Of a stretch of 6,947 bases of DNA, positions 4,274-6,947 are shown one piece after another. The translations under genes and the position numbers were made by a program. The DNA is from SKLM01 sp050049955 (GTDB lineage: Bacteria > Chloroflexota > Anaerolineae > B4-G1): assembly GCA_050049955.1 (NCBI GenBank), contig JASFVG010000255.1, forward strand, positions 1 to 6,947, read 5' to 3'. How positions within the stretch are numbered: the stretch's first letter is position 1; each line of letters opens with the position of its first letter. The notes below the pieces were generated by a model. The model was given only the letters and a program-made list of their open reading frames with translations, was not told the origin of the DNA and made no database searches.

Positions 4274-6947
4274 ATGCCAGAGATGGTAACCACGTCAGTC
4301 TGGGATACGTTGGGAGAGGCTGCCAGCCAGCCCGATCGGGGTTGCCTGCGACTGTGGGAATGGCTCCGGGAGAAGGTCACGCTGGCTCACTATCGGCCGG
4401 AGCCGGCGCCGGGGATTGTCGTCAGCCACCTGACCGGGAGGGAGGGAGACTATCACATCCTGAAGAACCCGCTGGCCAAGACCTACTATCGCCTGAGCGA
4501 TCGCGACTACTTCCTATGGCAGCATATGGACGGGACGAGGACGGTGAAGGATTTGGTGGTGGCCTACTTCCAAGAGTATGGCTCCTTCGCCTTCGGCCGT
4601 GCTGCGTCTTTGGTCGCCGGGCTCAAGGCCAACCTCCTGCTGACGGACCAGCCGGTGGACGTTTATCGGCAGGTGCAAGGCGAGCTGCAGCGTCGGCGGC
4701 CAGCCCATCGCCTGACGCAGGTCTGGCACGCCTTCCTTCAGAAGCAGGTCCCCGTAGGGGGCTTGGACCGTCTGATGCAAGGGGTCTATCGATGGGGTGG
4801 TCGATTCATCTTTACGTTGCCGCTACAGGCTCTCTTCCTGATCGTGACTGTGGCGGGATTTGTGCTCTTCGTCAGGCTGTCTGGAGTCGCCAGCTACAGC
4901 CTGGTGACCATCGGCGGCTCCTACCGCCTGGGTGTCATCGGTCTAGTCACGGCCAACCTAGCGTCGTTCTTGATCCACGAAATGTCTCACGCCCTGACCG
5001 TCAAGCACTACGGACGTGAGGTGCGCCGGGGCGGGTTCTCGCTCTACTTCGGCATGCCGGCCTTCTTCGTGGATACGATGGACATCTGGATGGAGGGGAA
5101 ACGTGCCCGCCTAGCCGTTAGCTGGGCGGGCCCCTATTCAGGCCTTGTTCTTGGCGGCCTGGCCAGTGTCGTCTTGACCGCCCGGCCGGCGTTCGCCCTC
5201 AACGCTCTCCTGTTCCAGTTTGCCTTTCTCTCCTACCTGACCGTCTTCTTCAACCTCAACCCGCTGCTAGAGCTGGATGGGTATTTCATCCTGATGGATT
5301 GGCTGGAGATCCCCATGCTGCGCCAGAAGTCCCTGGCGTTCATTCGGCGAGGCCTGTGGGAGAAGCTAAGGAGCATCAGAGAGGCTGGTGGAAAGCTGCG
5401 ACAAGCACTGGCTTCCTTCTCTAGAGAAGAGAGGATCTTTACGGTGTTTGGTGCGCTGTCGGCCACTTGGACGGCCTATGCCGTCTTCTCAGGAACCCGT
5501 TTCTGGCAGAGGCGGCTGGCGGGGGCAATCGGCGACCTATGGGCTCGAGGGGGCGGCGCCGGTAGGATCATCCTGGCCCTAGTGATGACAGCGATCGGAT
5601 TGCTCTTCGTCGCGTCGATTGGCACTGCGCTTGTCCGCATGGTTGCCAAAGCTGTCGGCTGGCTGGCGAGACAGGGTCTCTTCGCCGGCCCCCGCAACGT
5701 CGCGGGCATGCTTCTGGCTCTGGCGCTAGGCCTTGCTCTGGGACTCGCGTATCTGGGCTCTTCCCTGTTGGTCTTGCTCTTCAGTCTGCTGGCGCTGGTC
5801 GGAGCCGCTGTGTTGGCCTGGCGTAACGCCAGAGACTACGCTGGCAGCCGCTATGCCGTGGCGTTCTGGCTGCTGGGACTGTGCGCGTTGTCGCTGCTAT
5901 CAGGGCTCCTGCTAGGTGCCGCCCAGGGAGGGGAGGGGCTTCAGGCGATTAAGTGGGGTCCTGGGAGCCCCCCAGTGGCGAACCTCCGCGCGGTCAGCCT
6001 GGCCCGCGTGGCCTCCGGTTGTCTGCTTGCAGCCGGCCTGGTCCTCTTCGCCAATACCGATCTTAGAGAGCTACGACCCGGGGAGAAGGTACTGCTGGCG
6101 CTGGGGCTGTTGGCGAGCTATGTGGTGGTGCTGTTGATAGCCCAGGGCCGGGAGCGGGTCAGTCTTCTCAGCGTGGACGGGCTGCTGGAAGTCAGCGGCG
6201 TAGTCCTTCCTCTCCTGGCGTTGACCCTGCTACTACCTACGATCTTCACTTTCTGGGAGACAGGCTTGGGTCCGGCCTGGGCGACAATTGGCCTGGTAAT
6301 GGGTGCACACGCGGTGGAGGGCCTTTTCGGTTGGCCGCCACTCCTGTCGTCTCTTCTGCTAGGGGCCGGACTGTTGTTGCACCACCTGGCGTATACTTGG
6401 TTGACGCTTCCGCAGGGCGAACGCGAAGCCCACCTGGAGCTCAGCGATCAACGGCGACTCGAGCGGGCCTTTAGCTGTAGCGTCGCAAGCATCTTTGACC
6501 AATTCCGCCAGATCGCTGGCGAGCGGCGGGCACGTTGTCTCGCCGAGCAGTTTAGCAACCTTGCCCTTGCTGCAGGATGGAAATTGGGCTTGGTCCGGGG
6601 TCAGGTGGAAGATGCTGTGGGGGACCGGAGCCTGATCGAACGGGGCGCCCGCTATGCAGATGCCCTCACCCTCCTGCTTGATATGGCGGCGCAGGAGGTG
6701 GGAGAGAAGCTGACGTTACGGGCGTTGCAGCGGGCCTACGATGGTCTGCGATGGGAGGAGCGGGAGATCGCGACCCAGTACCTGTTCCGGGACGTAGAGC
6801 GCGCCGAGGCCGTCAGCCAGGAGTTCCAGGACGTTCGGCAGGACCGCTGGAGCCTATTGCGCCGCAATCCGCTATTTGCTACAATGGATGAAGAGGAGGT
6901 CGATCTCCTTGTGTCACGACTCAGTGCCGAACGGTACTCGCGCGGTC
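4274..6947 (+). CDS. RRE/PqqD-like - M50 metalloprotease - cyclic-nucleotide-binding fusion protein (3' end cut)
   Basis: One frame stays open to the right edge, giving at least 891 residues. Residues about 46-126 resemble a PqqD/RiPP recognition element winged helix (NPLAKTYYRLSDRDYFLWQ, then DGTRTVKDLV and GLKANLLLT). Hydrophobic segments at about 178-202 and 208-234 lead into the M50 site-2-protease zinc motif HEMSH (His235, Glu236, His239). WAGP lies at 284-287 and the second motif NPLLELDGYF at 329-338, with Asp335 as third ligand, so the protease looks intact. Further likely membrane spans lie near 431-455, 476-515, 528-549, 575-593, 604-623, 634-657 and 687-710. Residues about 715-858 are soluble and charged, probably helical. 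From about 859, WSLLRRNPLFATMDEEEVDL matches the opening of a cyclic-nucleotide-binding domain; its pocket lies beyond the window. By family, such proteins are annotated as putative peptide zinc metalloproteases in RiPP loci. The likely role is to bind the leader and cleave at the membrane under nucleotide control. Start uncertain (TTG 4247, ATG 4274 or ATG 4283). Confidence 0.85.
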   Translation, partial: MPEMVTTSVWDTLGEAASQPDRGCLRLWEWLREKVTLAHYRPEPAPGIVVSHLTGREGDYHILKNPLAKTYYRLSDRDYFLWQHMDGTRTVKDLVVAYFQEYGSFAFGRAASLVAGLKANLLLTDQPVDVYRQVQGELQRRRPAHRLTQVWHAFLQKQVPVGGLDRLMQGVYRWGGRFIFTLPLQALFLIVTVAGFVLFVRLSGVASYSLVTIGGSYRLGVIGLVTANLASFLIHEMSHALTVKHYGREVRRGGFSLYFGMPAFFVDTMDIWMEGKRARLAVSWAGPYSGLVLGGLASVVLTARPAFALNALLFQFAFLSYLTVFFNLNPLLELDGYFILMDWLEIPMLRQKSLAFIRRGLWEKLRSIREAGGKLRQALASFSREERIFTVFGALSATWTAYAVFSGTRFWQRRLAGAIGDLWARGGGAGRIILALVMTAIGLLFVASIGTALVRMVAKAVGWLARQGLFAGPRNVAGMLLALALGLALGLAYLGSSLLVLLFSLLALVGAAVLAWRNARDYAGSRYAVAFWLLGLCALSLLSGLLLGAAQGGEGLQAIKWGPGSPPVANLRAVSLARVASGCLLAAGLVLFANTDLRELRPGEKVLLALGLLASYVVVLLIAQGRERVSLLSVDGLLEVSGVVLPLLALTLLLPTIFTFWETGLGPAWATIGLVMGAHAVEGLFGWPPLLSSLLLGAGLLLHHLAYTWLTLPQGEREAHLELSDQRRLERAFSCSVASIFDQFRQIAGERRARCLAEQFSNLALAAGWKLGLVRGQVEDAVGDRSLIERGARYADALTLLLDMAAQEVGEKLTLRALQRAYDGLRWEEREIATQYLFRDVERAEAVSQEFQDVRQDRWSLLRRNPLFATMDEEEVDLLVSRLSAERYSRG

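Noticed and set aside
4216..5019. A 267-codon + strand open frame overlapping the start of the M50 fusion.
   Set aside because: It is in another phase of the same DNA; its product is rich in Arg, Gly and Pro with no motif, whereas the overlapping frame shows PqqD-like and HEMSH motifs.

Overview
The window reads as a GC-rich chromosomal segment from a bacterium. The best guess is a thermophilic or filamentous Chloroflexota lineage, because the extracellular solute-binding proteins, the Crp-type regulator and above all the NHLP-type leader peptide resemble proteins common there; this is inferred from family resemblance only. All recognised genes lie on the + strand.

Layout. (1) Bases 1-176 hold the C-terminus of a family 5 (oligopeptide-type) ABC transporter solute-binding protein. 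(2) Bases 269-1306 encode a PstS-like phosphate-binding-type lipoprotein with no pst transporter genes beside it. (3) Bases 1477-2160 encode a Crp-family transcription factor that keeps the residues used for cAMP binding and for reading TGTGA half-sites. (4) Bases 2161-2280 form a compact promoter: a perfect TGTGA-N6-TCACA palindrome, a second near-perfect copy 23 bp downstream, a TACAAT -10 box and a strong ribosome binding site. The second site sits at about -41.5 relative to the expected transcription start. (5) Bases 2281-2565 encode a 94-residue peptide with a nitrile-hydratase-leader-like (NHLP clan, Os1348-like) N-terminus and a Gly/Ala-rich, Cys-free tail, so probably a RiPP precursor. 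(6) Bases 2566-2872 are noncoding, with a strong 17-bp hairpin and two smaller overlapping hairpins. (7) Bases 2873-4171 encode an M16 zinc peptidase with a complete HxxEH active site. (8) From base 4274 to the right edge runs one uninterrupted frame of at least 891 residues: a PqqD-like (RiPP recognition element-type) N-terminus, an M50 site-2-protease-like membrane core (HEMSH and LDG motifs), more membrane segments, a soluble helical linker and the start of a second cyclic-nucleotide-binding domain, cut by the window end.

Working model. Genes 3-8 look like one functional unit: a cyclic-nucleotide-responsive regulator switches on a precursor-peptide gene through the adjacent tandem operator; an M16 peptidase and an RRE-M50-cNMP fusion then recognise, cleave and possibly release the peptide. 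Cyclic-nucleotide domains at both the transcriptional and the proteolytic end of one small locus are the most unusual point. No modifying enzyme (radical SAM, YcaO, LanM, etc.) or export ABC transporter is visible; these may lie past base 6947. The first two genes look like ordinary nutrient-uptake neighbours. No tRNA, rRNA, CRISPR array or insertion sequence was seen.
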